Below, piece by piece: positions 22,100 through 35,080 of a stretch of 64,000 nucleotides of DNA. The position numbers were made by a program, and so were the translations under genes. Source of the stretch: Lutjanus erythropterus. Lineage: Eukaryota > Chordata > Actinopteri > Lutjaniformes > Lutjanidae. The DNA lies in NCBI GenBank assembly GCA_020091685.1, contig CM034592.1, positions 36,734,705 through 36,798,704 of the forward strand, read 5' to 3'. The notes beneath the pieces were generated by a model. The model was given only the letters and a program-made list of their open reading frames with translations, was not told where the DNA came from and made no database searches. Every line of letters starts with the position of its first letter. The first letter of the stretch is position 1.

Positions 22100-25000
22100 T
22101 TTAATTGTGCAATGAAACGATTACAGGAAAGTGAAGACAAGTACATAAACAGCCCAAGCAAGATTATATAGAGTAAGACCAAGACAATAGACCAAAACAA
22201 GGAAAGAAAAATAAAAACATAAATAAATAAGTGTGTATTTGTGTGTGTGGAGGGGGGGGGCAGACACTTCACCGAACCATCATGTGAGCAGACCTGTGGC
22301 AGGGGTGTGGCAGGGGTGTGACAAAGGAGAGCCAAGCCCTCAAAACCCCAGGGTTTCAATCAGGGTGAGGCTGATATCTTGGTGGGCTGCAGGATTAACA
22401 GGGATACAATACTAATAGATCCTGCTGCACATCTTCTGAGTGATGATTCCCACTTTTCTCTTACAAAATTAGAACACAAAGCCTGACTGACAGGACTAAC
22501 TGCAGATTAAAGATTGTAGTCCACTGTTAATTCAAGTATTCACTGGCTTTCTAAGCTTTTTGGACATTTCTCACCTAGAACTATCCTCAATAAGCATCAG
22601 TGATGCACAACCAAAATTTTATTTCTGTCTTGAAAGATCTTTGGTCTAAATAAGGATGCTCTGTTTGTGTCGGTTACTATCCTGTTTTCCTGCTCTGCCC
22701 CAGCAGAGGGATGTGGAGGATAGGGATGAGGGTTAGGGGGTAGATGGGTTAAAGACTCAAAATGTAAGTGGCAACCTCTTGTATTGGTGTTGCAGTGGAG
22801 ATGTAATATAGTGAACCTTTTTTGTTTGGGTCGTCTGTCCTGAACATAGCCAGCTGATAACCTCGCTGGCCCGCTCACACTCAACATATTTCCTGTTAAG
22901 ATGATGAATAATTAAACATGGATCCCATTAAAATATAATGTAAATTCTCCTTGTATTAAAAATTCTTGTGTTCTGTTCAAACTCCCAGGCGGTCACCTGA
23001 CGATGCAGTGACCACAAAGCAGAGACCTGACATTTGTTTTCAACAAAAGGAGAGAGCGGCCTCTCTGCCAAGTACAGCTTTAGCCCTCTTATGTCATAAA
23101 ACCGTGGATTTGGCACGGGTCATAAAAATCTAATTGTTTCTTCGCAAGTGTTCTTCTAAAGGAGACCATTATCTCAATTACAGATGTGCTAATGTGTTAA
23201 TGAAGACAATGAGAGTGTGAAACTATGACGGTTTCTTATGTATGAAAGGAATCTGTATTGTCTGAAGAAACTGCAGTGTTTTCATCAATGATTTTTCATC
23301 ATTGTTGCATTGTTGTTTCAGGTATCTGCTTTATTTTGCTTTGAGTCTCATAAGAATCATGTTAAGTTACTGCTGATGAAAACTCAACACTCCATATTTT
23401 GCTGCTTTATAATGTAAGATAAGATTTAATTTTGTGAGGACGTATTCAGTAGATTGTCTTATTTTTCTCTGTTTATTATTTTGAGTCTACATACTGTAAT
23501 TTAATTAATGCTAACTACATTTATTCATATTGCATTCTGCTCTTTAATTTAGATCTGGAAATATATTATGGCGCAACTTATATGTAAGACGATGTTGCCA
23601 GTGTTCAGTTGTCCTACGTTTTCATTCAAACATTAAAGTGGATCAAGTTACACAGACGAAGCTGTCATCGTGTTCCTGCTTCAAGTTTGCAGTTAAAGCA
23701 GAGAGAAAACCTGTCTAACAATAATAAGAGCCTTTAAATAACAAAATAATGGGGGACTTTTATTGTGAACAATTTATAGGAAATGAAACTTATTTATCCA
23801 CCGTTTTACAGCCGCTTGTAAAGATTGCAAGAGGATTCATGGGCAGCCTTTGCCAGTGTTGTGTACATTATTTTTATTATCAATAGTAGTAGTAGTGGTA
23901 GTAGTAGTAATAGTAGTAGTAACATGTTTTTGGAAATAAACTTTTTTACCAAACAATAATTGCTGCAATAACTCTAAGGACCTCCTAGGGGCCACGGACC
24001 CCCTGTTGGAGACCCATGACGTAATTTTACAGCTGATAATAAAAATGTTAGCAGGTGACTGTGAATGCTGTGGCTGCTAACATAAGTCGGGTGAACATGA
24101 GTTAATATTGTTTTCCTGAGCGTCTGAATTCCACCTCTGTTACGTAACATGTTTAGCGTTAATCCCGCAAGTCGAATAACATGAAAACAAACAGGCAAAG
24201 CGGACTTGATGAAAACCTACAGCTTTCCCTCCTCCTCTGCGCAGGCTTTTTGTCTCCGCGTTGAAAGATTGTCAGTTTAGAAAACAAAGTAAATTTCTTT
24301 TAAACTGCATCAGCTTCGAGGTTTGCTGGGAAAGGCCTGTTGGACGAGGGCCACGGTTATAAGCAGTTGAGAGGGATTCAGATTTGTGCACCGCAGCTTT
24401 AGAAGGTCACAACAGAGGTTCAATTGTGGCGCTTCTGAGAAGAGTAGGGGATTAAATTAAAGAGAGCTTTTTTGGAGAACTCCTTTCCTATTAATTGTAT
24501 TGTTGAAGCTGTGAAAGCGAAAAAGCATTGTCAGCTGAGGCCAGGGGGCAGAGGTCAGTGGGTAAAAGGTTATCAGTGACCATCAATGCAACAGCCTGTC
24601 AAATGTAATTAGACACACTTTGAACTACACAAGTTATTATTCACAAATGTATGTTGCACATATGAAGTTATGTGGTCTTTAATAAGACGGGAAGACTAGT
24701 AGATCCCCAGTGTTTGTTCATGGTGACGCTGCATAATTGGTTGGTTGGTTTGTGTCGGTTGAAGCACAGTTAAACAAACAACAACAAAAAAAGATGATCC
24801 ACAACGAGCAGCGCCTCGAACAAGAGGTGCGCTGGCCTCCATCTGGATTTTAAAACACCTGTGTGAAACATTCCTCCACAGAGAGGGTTCACAGCTTTTC
24901 TTTCATGTCGCCCCTGGGTGTTCCTTCATTATTACCTTTTTTTTTTTTTGAGCCATGCTAGCGGCGCAGCTCCAGGGACGGAAATGTCTGCTGGTCCAGA

Positions 25001-25440
25001 CTCAAATCTCTAAGCAACTATTAGATGGTTTGAAATCTTGTACAGACGGTCAAAGGGTGAAGCTTACTGACTGGTGAGACACCGACTTTTTCTTTTTCCT
25101 CCGGCGCCAACGTGACCCTGACCTGAATATGAATCTTGCCAGGGACCGCTGTTGCGTATTATTCCTCGTTTCTGCCCACTTTACTGCCATTTCCTTTTTT
25201 TCAAAATAAGTTTTTTGGTATTTTATGCTATTTTTAGGGAGTGTATTTTATAGAATTGATTGGAAGTAAGGGACAAGATTGATGGGGAACGGTTCATGGC
25301 CAGTGCCCCAAAGGAGAAATCTGTGATACATTTACTGTAATTTATCTTAAAATGACAATGATGTGGCATCAGAGATTAAAGAAACATGCTAATTTGAAAT
25401 ACCTGCTACTTTGACAACAGTGCTACAGCTGTGGGGTTTT
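22100..25440. other. non-coding stretch, no gene seen
   Basis: Apart from the TAG microsatellite at 23.9 kb and a GGCCACGGACCCCCTGTTGG piece at about 23,990 that may be a hAT remnant, nothing is recognisable. Open frames are under 100 codons with no motif. Confidence 0.5.
23884..23921. repeat. (TAG)n microsatellite
   Basis: About 12 TAG/TAA/TGG triplets lie in a row with a few interruptions. Confidence 0.9.
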
Positions 25441-25449
25441 TATTCGAGG

Positions 25450-25890
25450 GTGGAATAAGTCTGGCAGGCAGCCACTGAATTCAGCTAAGCCCCTCCTCCA
25501 AGCAGCAGCTGTCCAATCACAGATTAGCGACTGTAACTTGGCACTGCATACGTATACATATACATGTTGTATTTTACTATTCAGTGTTTGTTGAGAGCTA
25601 GCTTTAGCCTCAGTCTTTCAGCATTAATGTTATATCATGTACATATACTGTTAAATAACTTTACTTATGTAAGACCCATGCTGGACGTTCCTGTTTTAAA
25701 ATGTGTCAGATGGAAACAATTAACAGTCAGCCAGAGATCAATTTCTTAGCTGACTCAAGGAGTTTAAGCATTAGCATTAGCTTACATCAACTAGCTACAC
25801 TTGAGTGTCATCATTTTAGCCGACAAAATAAAGCATCCTCAGTTAGAAATGAGAAGCAACAACTTCTTCCGCTAGATTTTTGAGTTTTGA
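25450..25890. mobile_element. internally deleted relative of the TTGACCC element, copy B
   Basis: The left part (GCTAAGCCCCTCCTCCAAGCAGCAGCTGTC, abbreviated here by its start GCTAAGCCCCTCCTCC) matches the left end of copy A. From 25597 the sequence jumps to the part equivalent to 8600 of copy A (CTTTAGCCTCAGTCTTT), then continues through TTTTAGCCGACAAAAT and AATGAGAAGC. About 500 bp of copy A are missing, as expected for an internal deletion derivative. Confidence 0.6.
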
Positions 25891-27239
25891 GCCCAATTCA
25901 AAGGATTAAGTTTTGAAATAATCTTTTAAAAAAAAGCTTTGGCAACCCATAATCTTTTACTTCTGTTCTTTAGATAAGCTTGAATCTTTGAGTTTTAGAA
26001 ACTAAAAAAACAGTAACCTGTGAAGTTTTCATTATTTGGGTGCCTGAAAATTAAAAGCTTTTAAATTGAAAATGAATGAGTTTACTCAGTCATTATCGCC
26101 ATACAACATTTTTGGGTTTCTAAAACTCAAAGATTAGAGTTTATCTAAAGAAGTAAAGTAAATCATCTGAAGAAAAGATCAGTAGCTGGTAAAACTTTTT
26201 TTTTTTTAACTGAAGAGTTTGAATTGGGCTCAGAGGGGTCAAAAATTTAATGCAGTAAATTGACTTGAAAGTTTCAGTTTTCTCAACTTTTTCATTTTTA
26301 CAGTGTAGTCTCGTAACTGTGTGCATGTTAGCATGATTATGTTAGCATTTAGCTCAAAGTACCACTGTGCAGATATACAATCTCTGCTAGCATGGTTGTA
26401 GATTGTCTTGTTTCAGTATTAAGCTTTCTCTTGCATGCAGAGGCTGCAGTGGAATGCACTGTGTAAAGGTAAAACCAGCAGACGATAGATATCAACTGTT
26501 GTGTTATCTAACAGGTATGTGACAACACAGTGGACAGGTTTATCTTTTTAACAGAGACAGGTTAGATATTTCAATGGGAGTGACTGAGTGTGTGTGCACA
26601 TACAGTCCAGGTTATCAAGCCGCGCTGATAGACATGGTGCAACAGAGATTAACCAAATAGATGTCCCAATTTTAGACGTGCTGGCTTTGTCCTGCAGCAG
26701 CTCTGGTTTCACAGTGGACCAACTGATCTACATTGTCCCTCCAGCCATGCCGCCAGCATGGCTAAAAAAGTGGTCCAAATGACCGTGGTCCCCTTTGGTT
26801 TATTACTGTTGTCCCAGAGTACATTTCTCTGGATTAGCTGTATCCATGGTTTTGTAAGCAATGCCCGTGGGAGAAATGGTCACCCTGTGCAACCCCATTC
26901 AGAGCACGGACATCTCTCACTATTTTAACAACCAGCATTCTGAGATCCTGTCGGCCAATTACGGTCCAAAAGATGAATGACAGGTCAACCTATGGCCTTG
27001 GCCTACTAGACATGTTAGCGATGTGCCAAGTGAGAACTTTCAACCAAGAAGCCAAGTGCATAACTCTTCACCAGTGACAGCGAACAAGGTCCACAGGAAG
27101 GTCACTGCTGTATTACACAACTTCACTAAAGTCTCAATACTGGGAGAACCACATCTGTGACAAAGACATTAAAATCACATCGTACCAATATTTTTATTGT
27201 GAGAATGGGTCAAATGACTATTTGCATGTGAAGATGGCC

Positions 27240-27720
27240 ATTCTTAGAGATGAACCCACAGATACTCCATGGTCCAGGCCAGAATTTGGCACCACCTAAA
27301 GTGGCAGAACTCCTCTTGTGCCAGTTTGTTTGTACAATCCATATAGGTACATTAAAACATATTAACCATTTCAACCGTGTAGTTTTGCTCATTTATTTGG
27401 GAGAATCACTGTTTTTGTTATTTTGTGATGTGTGCCAAATTTGAGGTGATATGTTCACTTTTTCATGAAAGAATGAAACTTGGTGCACATGTACAGTTTG
27501 GGGCCCTGAACTTTCTCAAAAATCGAGCCATCCATAAAATGCCTTGTGGCGGCCATGGTGGCCAGTTTACTTTCTGCCATAACCAAACTATGCATTTTGC
27601 ATCAAATCTCCTGAACCAAATAAAAGGTGATGTTTGCCTCCATGTTTTGATGGATAGTGATATCATCTGCAACAGCATTAACTGTTCAGATGAAAAGTTA
27701 ATGATAGTGATGCTGTGAGA
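27240..27720. repeat. probable dispersed teleost repeat
   Basis: The TTTCATGAAAGAATGAAACTTGG, abbreviated as GAATGAAACTTGG, segment, the GGCGGCCATGGTGGCCAG stretch and ATCAAATCTCCTGAACC resemble the older 'satellite-like' repeats of fish genomes. Open frames on both strands are short and unconserved to my eye. Confidence 0.4.
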
Positions 27721-28199
27721 AGGAGGCTAGATCATGTATGTTGCATGCATGTTTTAAAAGCTTAATGCTTTTGTTCTTTAGCAATAAAGTCACTCTAAAG
27801 TGTAGAACAATATTCAATATGACTATGACTTAGCTTAAAAAAGAAGGTGTCAAACACAAAGATTTACCTAAAAAACATTTCAAAAACATGTTTGTTTGTT
27901 TGTTAATTTTGTTGTTGTTGTTAAACCTATTCTTTGCTGTTTGCCTCTCAAATCCAAGTTCCTTCCTTGTCCCAGGAAGGTCCTTTGTTTGGACCCAGAA
28001 ACTTGGCAGTCTCATGGGCAGGTATGTATCTGAAGTTCTTGCCAGTCCCAAATGCCACCCACAGCTGCTCAATGTCCAGCGCTGACACATGCGCAATGGC
28101 CAGGACCACAACATCTGTCATCACCCAACTCTGCAGTTTTCTTTGTCTATTCAGACTGGTTTTATGAACCAGTTATGACTTGCTTGGTTCGCTCTCATC

Positions 28200-28445
28200 C
28201 ATGTCAGTTTCAGAGAAAAAGCTCTTAACACCAACTGGACATTGCAGTCCCTCCCCAGACAAACACAGTTGGCGCCTAGCTGGTGAACATAGTGGAGCAT
28301 TTAGCAACTAGAAAGCCAGATATTTTCCCCAGGATTTGGTGACCGAAAGTGCTGAAAGGAGGGTAAAATTTGGACTAAACTCCAGATGAATGGTAATGTT
28401 ACTCCTTGTCCGCCCAATAGGAAAAGGTTTGTCAAATGATATTGT
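28200..28445. repeat. dispersed repeat ('CTGGTGAACATAGTGGAGCATTTAGC'), copy 1
   Basis: GCTGGTGAACATAGTGGAGC, AAGCCAGATATTTTCCCCAG and TCCAGATGAATGGTAATGTT match two other loci in this window (31.02-31.32 and 53.66-53.97 kb). I recognise it as a common percomorph element. Confidence 0.65.
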
Positions 28446-29011
28446 AAAGACTATGGTCCAGACCTGTTCTATTTGAAAACCGCCATGAGATAACTTCTGT
28501 TATGATTTGGCGCCATTTAAACAAAATTTACTTGACTTGAAAGATGAAAAACACGCGGCCTGCATATGACAATTTTGTTAGAAACATTAAATTGTAATCT
28601 GCATCTGTAATGTTGAATTATATATCTCACAAATCCGACCTGTTGGGCTCTAATCTCTCAGGTTCTGTGAACAGCGTTGTCAGGAACAACAGGCACCAGC
28701 TGTACTGCCATGACCCCACGATAAAAGAAGGCCTTTGATGCGTTTGTGTTTTGCAGGACCACAGCCCAGATTGTGCAGAACAGGAAACAAACCTGTTTTT
28801 TTGATAGACCCAAGCCCAGACTCTTGGGAGTGTCCGTATTGCGTCTGCATGTTCGGTTTACGGAAGAGCTCCAGCAAGGATGCAAAGTGTGCCGAGCAGG
28901 TGGATGCCGTAACGCACATCCTGCTGTCGCATTTCCGCTCATAGACCGAACGCCTTATCTTTGTGTATTATCAATAGCACGTTTGAACGGTGTGTTCATT
29001 TAAGGTCAGTT

Positions 29012-29230
29012 CAAGTATTAAAGGTCCTGTGTGTAAGATTTATGGGTATTTATTGAATGCCAAAATATGGCAGAAATAGACTATAACATTTATAAGTATG
29101 ATTTCATTAGTGCATAATCACCTGAAAAAAGGAACTGTTGTGTTTTTGTTACCTAAGAATGACTTTTTTATATCTACAGAGGTCACGGGAGGTCTCCATG
29201 TCACACCGCCATGTTTCTGCAATAGATTGA
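29012..29230. mobile_element. truncated percomorph MITE (CCAGTGTG family), inverted
   Basis: The sequence begins AAAGGTCCTGTGTGTAAGATT, continues through the characteristic TTTTTGTTACCTAAGAATG and TATATCTACAGAGGTC parts, and stops after the CCATGTTTCTGCAATAG segment. Only one half of the element is present. Confidence 0.65.
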
Positions 29231-30802
29231 AATGGATAAACCCTGGTTGTTGATACGGCCTTTTGCATCTTTCTTTTTCTTTATTTTGATCTCAACCACA
29301 CAGGCAAATGAAGACAAAAAAAACCTGCCAAATTACTGGAAATCACATCCGTGGTAGTTCCTGTTACTGCAGGTGTCTCTAAGACCACATTATGCCACGA
29401 TGACACACACAGACTCACAAGATCTCAACTGACTACTCAGGCGTTGAGACATCATGACATGCTGTATTTTGTTTGTTTAATTTGTAGAAAAAATGTGTTT
29501 TTTTGGGGACATGTATGAACTCTTTCTGACAGTCAGAAGAAATAGTCTGGTACGTATCCCCCCATGCAACTGCAACGTGTGATCTTTACAATTGTGCTTT
29601 TGTTCAGATTCTATAACACCATTTTATTTTACAATGAAATCCTGTTGTTATGACAAAAGGTCCTGTTCTTCACTTCAGTTTCAAAAAGTCTGAATTTTCT
29701 GGCAATTATTGCATGTGTCAGGCTTTACAGGGTTAAACAAACAAGCTGTAACATGTTAATTAGGGAGGTTATTAGAGCGAAACCTGCTGGCCACCTGGCT
29801 GTAGTTTCATATTTAACTAACTAATTCTCTGCAAGAAATTCCAAGAATGTCAGATTAAAATGAATCAATGTTCCAGCACACTGTGATGATTTTTCCAAAG
29901 ACCTGCAATGTAGGCCACATTATTCTTATTCCATCAGTACTTCCATCATTAATCATACAACCTTTTGTAATTTAAATACCTTCACCACCCACATCAGTGC
30001 CCTGCCTGATTACACATACCAACAGAAGATGGAATGAAAATGTCCTCTGGACATCTTTATATAATTATTAAATGTTTCCACGTCAGTCTGGTAAATAAAT
30101 CATGCAAACTTGGTCACGCATAAGCAAGTGCCATTAGTGATCACATGTCATTGGTTTTCTTCTAGGTGCCAATCATGCTTAAGACTCAAAAACACCCATA
30201 TGAGCACACGCCCCAAATAAAAACTTGTATCAGAATACCCAGAATGGAACTGGGTGTAGCTCACTGTTTTTTATATCAGAGAAATATACGGAGGATTCAT
30301 TGAAAAGTGATTAAGAGAAAATGTGAGAAAGCACTGAAAGTTAGTACTGAGAAGAGTATTAGCGACACAAAGGCAGGTGATGGACATTGGCTCATGGGAA
30401 TACATGGCAGGGGAGTGTACGTGCACCAGGGCACAGCCCGACTCCTGCACTTTCATTGTGAACAGGAGAATTTGAGACGCTGGTTGACTCAAGTGAAAAT
30501 TAGCTCAGGGTTTCAGTACAGGTGCTGTCCGGAACACGGCAGGTCAACAGGTACGCTGTGGTGAGAAGAGCTTCCGACTCGAAAAACAACAACAGAATTG
30601 GTCAGTTACACCGTTCTAAGGTTTCGGATAGCTGACCGTTGCTATGAGTAACATACCGTTGCTATGGACACAGTTCTGATCACAGACTCTAGAGGAGTAA
30701 TAAAATCATTTTTAAATTCACAAAATCAGTTTCAAAATTAATATTTTGCATCAACTCATTAAAAAGTAGTAAGTGTGTAATAAGCGGGATAATGTACAGG
30801 TA

Positions 30803-30884
30803 GCAGGTCATTATTGGGAAATAAACCCTGATAGGGTGATTCAAGAGTGCTCCAGTCAGGGTTTATTTTCACAGTATGACCTGC
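30803..30884. repeat. 29-bp inverted repeat with 24-base loop
   Basis: The left arm 30803-30831 and the right arm 30856-30884 pair at 24 of 29 positions. GCAGGTCAT and AAATAAACCCTGA are perfect at the two ends of the stem, with a mismatched centre. This is probably part of a palindromic MITE. No coding sequence is nearby. Confidence 0.7.
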
Positions 30885-31014
30885 TCACTGCACATCATCC
30901 CTTACAAAAACAAAACGTCATTATAATAATAGTTGAAAGGACCACCTGTATCATGAAATTGTAGTGACAAACGTGCAGATAATTTTAAGTTGGCTTTATT
31001 GAGATTTATAACAT

Positions 31015-31320
31015 TTTAGCTTTTTGTTTGTTTTTATAGCCCACAGTTTTCCTGGTTTGATTCACTCTCAACCTTCTAGCATTAATTTCAGGAGCAGGAA
31101 GCAGCTGTTTTCAGCACAAAAAACCCTAAAAACCCACTGTACACCACCTGCTCAGTACCAAATATAGCACACATAAAGTTAGACACAAGCTGATGAAAAT
31201 AGAGCAGCATTCAGTAGCTTGAGAGCCAGATATTTCGCTCAAGAATAAGTGGAGATAAATAACAGAGCTAAAAGAGAGTGAATATTGACGTACACTCACC
31301 AGGTGTTATGGTGAACCAGG
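31015..31320. repeat. dispersed repeat ('CTGGTGAACATAGTGGAGC' family), copy 2
   Basis: AAGCAGCTGTTTTCAGCAC, AACCCACTGTACACCACC, CATAAAGTTAGACACAAG, GAGAGCCAGATATTTCGC and AACAGAGCTAAAAGAGAGTG follow the same order as the copy at 53.66 kb. Confidence 0.65.
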
Positions 31321-31460
31321 CTGCTAGTTCACCATAACAACTTCATCAGGAGATATTATGTCAGTGTGTTTGCAGCTTGTTTCTGCTGCCCAAAAATCAA
31401 TTAATGCAGGTGTGTGCATATTAAAAAAAACAAAAAACTGCTCCAAAATTTGACATTGTG

Positions 31461-32014
31461 TTTAAGGGAACAGTTGTAGAATTGTGCTTATTCTCTTTCT
31501 TGCCAAGACTTAGATAGAGAAGACTGATAGTCCTCTTTTGTCTGTAAACTAAATATAAAGCTAGAACCAGCAGGCTGTTAGCTTAGCTTAACATAACGAC
31601 TTGCAGCAGCGAGGAAACAGCTTGCTTGACTCTGTCCAAAAGTAAAAAAAAGAAAAAAAAGAAAAACCAAACCAAAGGAGTTATAACTGTTTATTTAGTT
31701 AGTTTTAGAGATACAACTATTTGTTTTCCACTGTTTCCATTCTTACACATTGTCTTATACAGACAACATAAGTGTTTATTCTGACTCTCCACAAAGCAGC
31801 TATAAGGTATTTCCAAAGCTGAAAAATTCCTTTAATTAGCGAGCTTTAGAAGAGATGATTTTTTCACCATTTGGCCGAGACAGGCTAGCTGTTTCCCTCC
31901 TGCATTCATGCTGAGCTCAGCTAATTGCCTGCTGGCTGTAGTTTCACATTTACCATGCAAACATCTGAGTTGCATCAATCTTCTTTTCCAAAAATGTCAT
32001 ACTATCCCTTTAAA
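31461..32014. mobile_element. percomorph MITE with TTTAAGGGA/TCCCTTTAAA ends
   Basis: The element begins TTTAAGGGAACAGTT and ends ACTATCCCTTTAAA. Inside are the inverted arms CTTTCTTGCCAAGACTTAGA ... GGCTGTTAGCTTAGCTTA and GCTGAGCTCAGCTAATTGCC ... GCTGGCTGTAGTTTCACATT, which I recognise from a very abundant percomorph element. The length is 554 bp with no ORF of note. Confidence 0.8.
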
Positions 32015-32019
32015 CCAGT

Positions 32020-34970
32020 ACTGCTTTTCCCTTTTATTTATTTTTTGGCTGCGGGCCTGGATGCGTTTGGATCAAAGAGGATTCCTCTCTGAACAAGCAA
32101 AGCAACTTTCCAAGCAAGAACAATTATGTGTTGCAAAAATCTCTAACAGTTAATGATTTCTGCTATTTTTTTTTTAATGTGTGGAAAGTCTTTGTCCAAA
32201 CAGGACAAAACTTGGACTCCTTGTGACTGGCATCCTGAGCGTTTGATTTAGTGCACAATACCATCCTTCAGAACATTTGCCCGAGTCTTTGTTCCCGAAA
32301 AATGTCTGTTATTGTTTTCGTTTGGGCTTTCAAAGGATTTGCATGTTAAAGCCAAACAAACTGTTCTATAAAGTGTCATTTTTTTTTTTTCCAAGATGTC
32401 TTCTCACTGCTGCTGCTGCTGCTGCCGTATGAATGTAGGCGTTCTTCCTCTTCCACCATTATGATTATTTTCTTTACATTTCAATACACTTCAGCCGGAT
32501 ACCACCCCCCACCTGCAACAAAAGGCACGTGCATCATCTGCAAAGGGATTATGTCACCTCATCTCTGCTTGTGTATAGGATGTTGTGGCCCTGCATGGGA
32601 AGAAGATAAGGAGAGAAGTGCATTCCTTAGTTTCAGCACTCCATCATTTTAGCTTTAGCACATGAATTTGGTCTGCATATTTAACAAAATCCATGTATAT
32701 GTTTTCGTCTAATCTGATACAAAGTATGGCCTGTTACATCTTGTTAGTGTGCTGTCAAATAAAGTGCGATCGGATTTGAAAAAAAGTGTTGTTTACCATT
32801 ACAGCAAATGTATGACTGGTACACAGGAAATGTTATAAGTGAGAATGATGACTGCAATTCCCAGAATCGTTGCTGTGACACTTGTTTATTTCTAATTCTT
32901 CATTTGAGGCATGTTGTTGAAAAACCAGTTCAGTCCATTTGGGGCACACATTTGACCTCTCCGTCAGTGTTTCCTTGTTATTGTTTTCCCAAGGTTTCAA
33001 AGGCAGAAGATAAAATACGAAGGGAACAAATTTTTACAAATTCGACCCGTCACCCTCCCTCTTCTCTGAGCTTTCATGCACTGTGCAAACACATGCATTT
33101 CCCTTTAAGTGCTCACAATTATTTTCTTAATTTTTTTTTTTTCACAAACACTCAGACCGGACATCTCCCCTCAATCCCAAAACAAAAGGTAGCGCACAGT
33201 TTTGGTTTTTAAGATTTGTTTGTTCAAGCCTTTTGGTAACAAACATCCCAGATCACAGCGCCAGGGTTGAACAGAGGGCAGACATCATCTCACCGTCATC
33301 GTGACCGATCATTAGATCACACATGTGGATGCTTTCAATAACTCATTGTTAGAACGCTGATAACTGAAGGCCACCACACAGACGGTGCATTCAAAACCAA
33401 CTGGAGAGCAACGGTGATAGGAATACGGCAATCAGCAGAAAATATAATTTTATCAATCCATTATATTCCAAATACGCCTTTGAAATTAAAGTGTCTTAAA
33501 AAACATCTTAAAAACATCCTTTCAGCTCAGACATAAACTCCCTGTGTTACATTTTGGCATGGATGAGCAAAAGATAAACAACAGACAATACAATCATAGT
33601 TTAGATTACACAGGAGACACTTTATTGACATTTTTGTACATACGCTCGAATGAAAAACGATGTCAGAGTAAATAAGGTTTTCAGTGATATGATAATATTT
33701 ACCGTGCCATTTATACTACAGTATCTATCCCTTTAGTATCTGGTTGTATCAGGTCTTTGTTGGCAACTTTGCAAATCACTAAGCTGAACATCTTTCTGCT
33801 AATGTTGAAATTCTTTATAATTTTTGCATCAATAATGTTCCTTATATGTCAAGTGTTTAATTCACTGGTCACAACAATAAAGCGCCCTTTATAAATGGTT
33901 TATCAGTTGTAACCAAGGGCTTTCTCTTACTAAGGTTTTACATGAACTATTTATAAGAACAAGTTTTGGGTTGCCAGGTTGTGAGGGATGCACCTGACTT
34001 AATCACAATCACTAAGCTTTAGAAAAAGTTAAGATAATACATTTCTATTTTGACACCAAGACACACACCATGCGGACTAGGCCTCTGTTCAAATGATGCT
34101 GAAATGTCTCAACAATCTGCCTGAAAGAGGACAATCTTGGCTACACAAAAATGGACACTGTATTTATTTAGCCATTACAAAAAATGTTGTTATAATATAA
34201 TGGAGCTAAATGTGCAGTCAGATTCTACTCAATGCTGATTCAACAGTAGGCAACACACCTCAATAGTCATAATTAATCATGTAATATATGATCAGTGATG
34301 TGGAAGCTACTTTGAAAGCAAAGCTGTGACACTTCATGCAGCACCAGGGTGTGCACTCCGGAGGAAGTTGCACGCAGAAAGCTGAACTAAAGCTGATTAG
34401 AAAATGTAGCTGAACCAACTTTGTTAAAACATAAAAATCTAAATCAAATTGACAAAGCACAATTACAATATACAACAATACAAAAAAAGTCACATGCCAG
34501 TAAGAAATGCCCCTAAATTGAGCTTAGTGTAAACAGTAACTAGATAAAATAAAAATAAATAAATAAATAACCCAACTTTTCATGGGAAGTGTTTTGTTTT
34601 AGTATACAATGTCTATCAGTCAATAAATAAAAAGAAAAAAAAAAAAGAAAATTCCTTTACTTTTATGGCCAACAGTTGTTTGGAGTTTCGGTATAGTTTA
34701 GTACACAAAAAATACAAAAAAGTAATTTTACCAACTTCCTGCAAAATGTAGTTAATCTGCCACTTTAATAACATGTGGTTCACTTCTCTTCAACATTATA
34801 ATACCAGTGTAATACTGACAGATGCCATTCTGCTTCATAGCTTTGATACGTTAGGTACATTTAGCTGATAATATTGTACTTGTGCCTAATTAAATGAGGG
34901 TTTGAGAGCAGGACTGTGTCCGGCTCAGCTTGGCAGCTTTAACCCTGCCTCCCCCTGTGAGTCTGATGCA
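32020..34970. other. upstream flank of slc2a1, no gene seen
   Basis: The DNA is AT-rich with low-complexity A tracts at 34.5-34.7 kb. The 134-codon open frame at 32,808-33,212 has no recognisable domain. This region would hold distal regulatory sites of slc2a1 if any. Confidence 0.5.
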
Positions 34971-34974
34971 AAAG

Positions 34975-35080
34975 CGTCGCTGCTCTGTGATTGGCTGGTT
35001 GGGAGGATGGGCCTCCATCACGGACACGTCCCACTACACGTTGCGTCAGCTATATTAGCGTAGGCTCGTGTCCTGAAAGG
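34975..35080 (+). promoter_or_regulatory. slc2a1: putative slc2a1 core promoter
   Basis: This stretch lies about 420-520 bp before the start codon. It contains an inverted CCAAT box (TGATTGGCTG, 34988-34997), two CACGT cores at 35025-35029 and 35037-35041 that read ACGTG on the minus strand (the HIF response core RCGTG), a GCGTCAGC half-CRE/MARE-like site at 35043-35050 and a TATATTAG element at 35051-35058. Transcription would start around 35,080 if the TATA-like element is used. GLUT1 is an established HIF-1 target, which fits, but five-base cores are weak evidence. Confidence 0.5.

Noticed and set aside
21731-22359. 146-codon open frames on both strands at 21.7-22.4 kb
   Set aside because: They run through a fragment of the CCAGTGTG-family MITE and T-runs; no domain is visible.
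32808-33212. 134-codon open frame upstream of slc2a1
   Set aside because: There are no domain, no splice-site support and poly-T-derived Phe runs.
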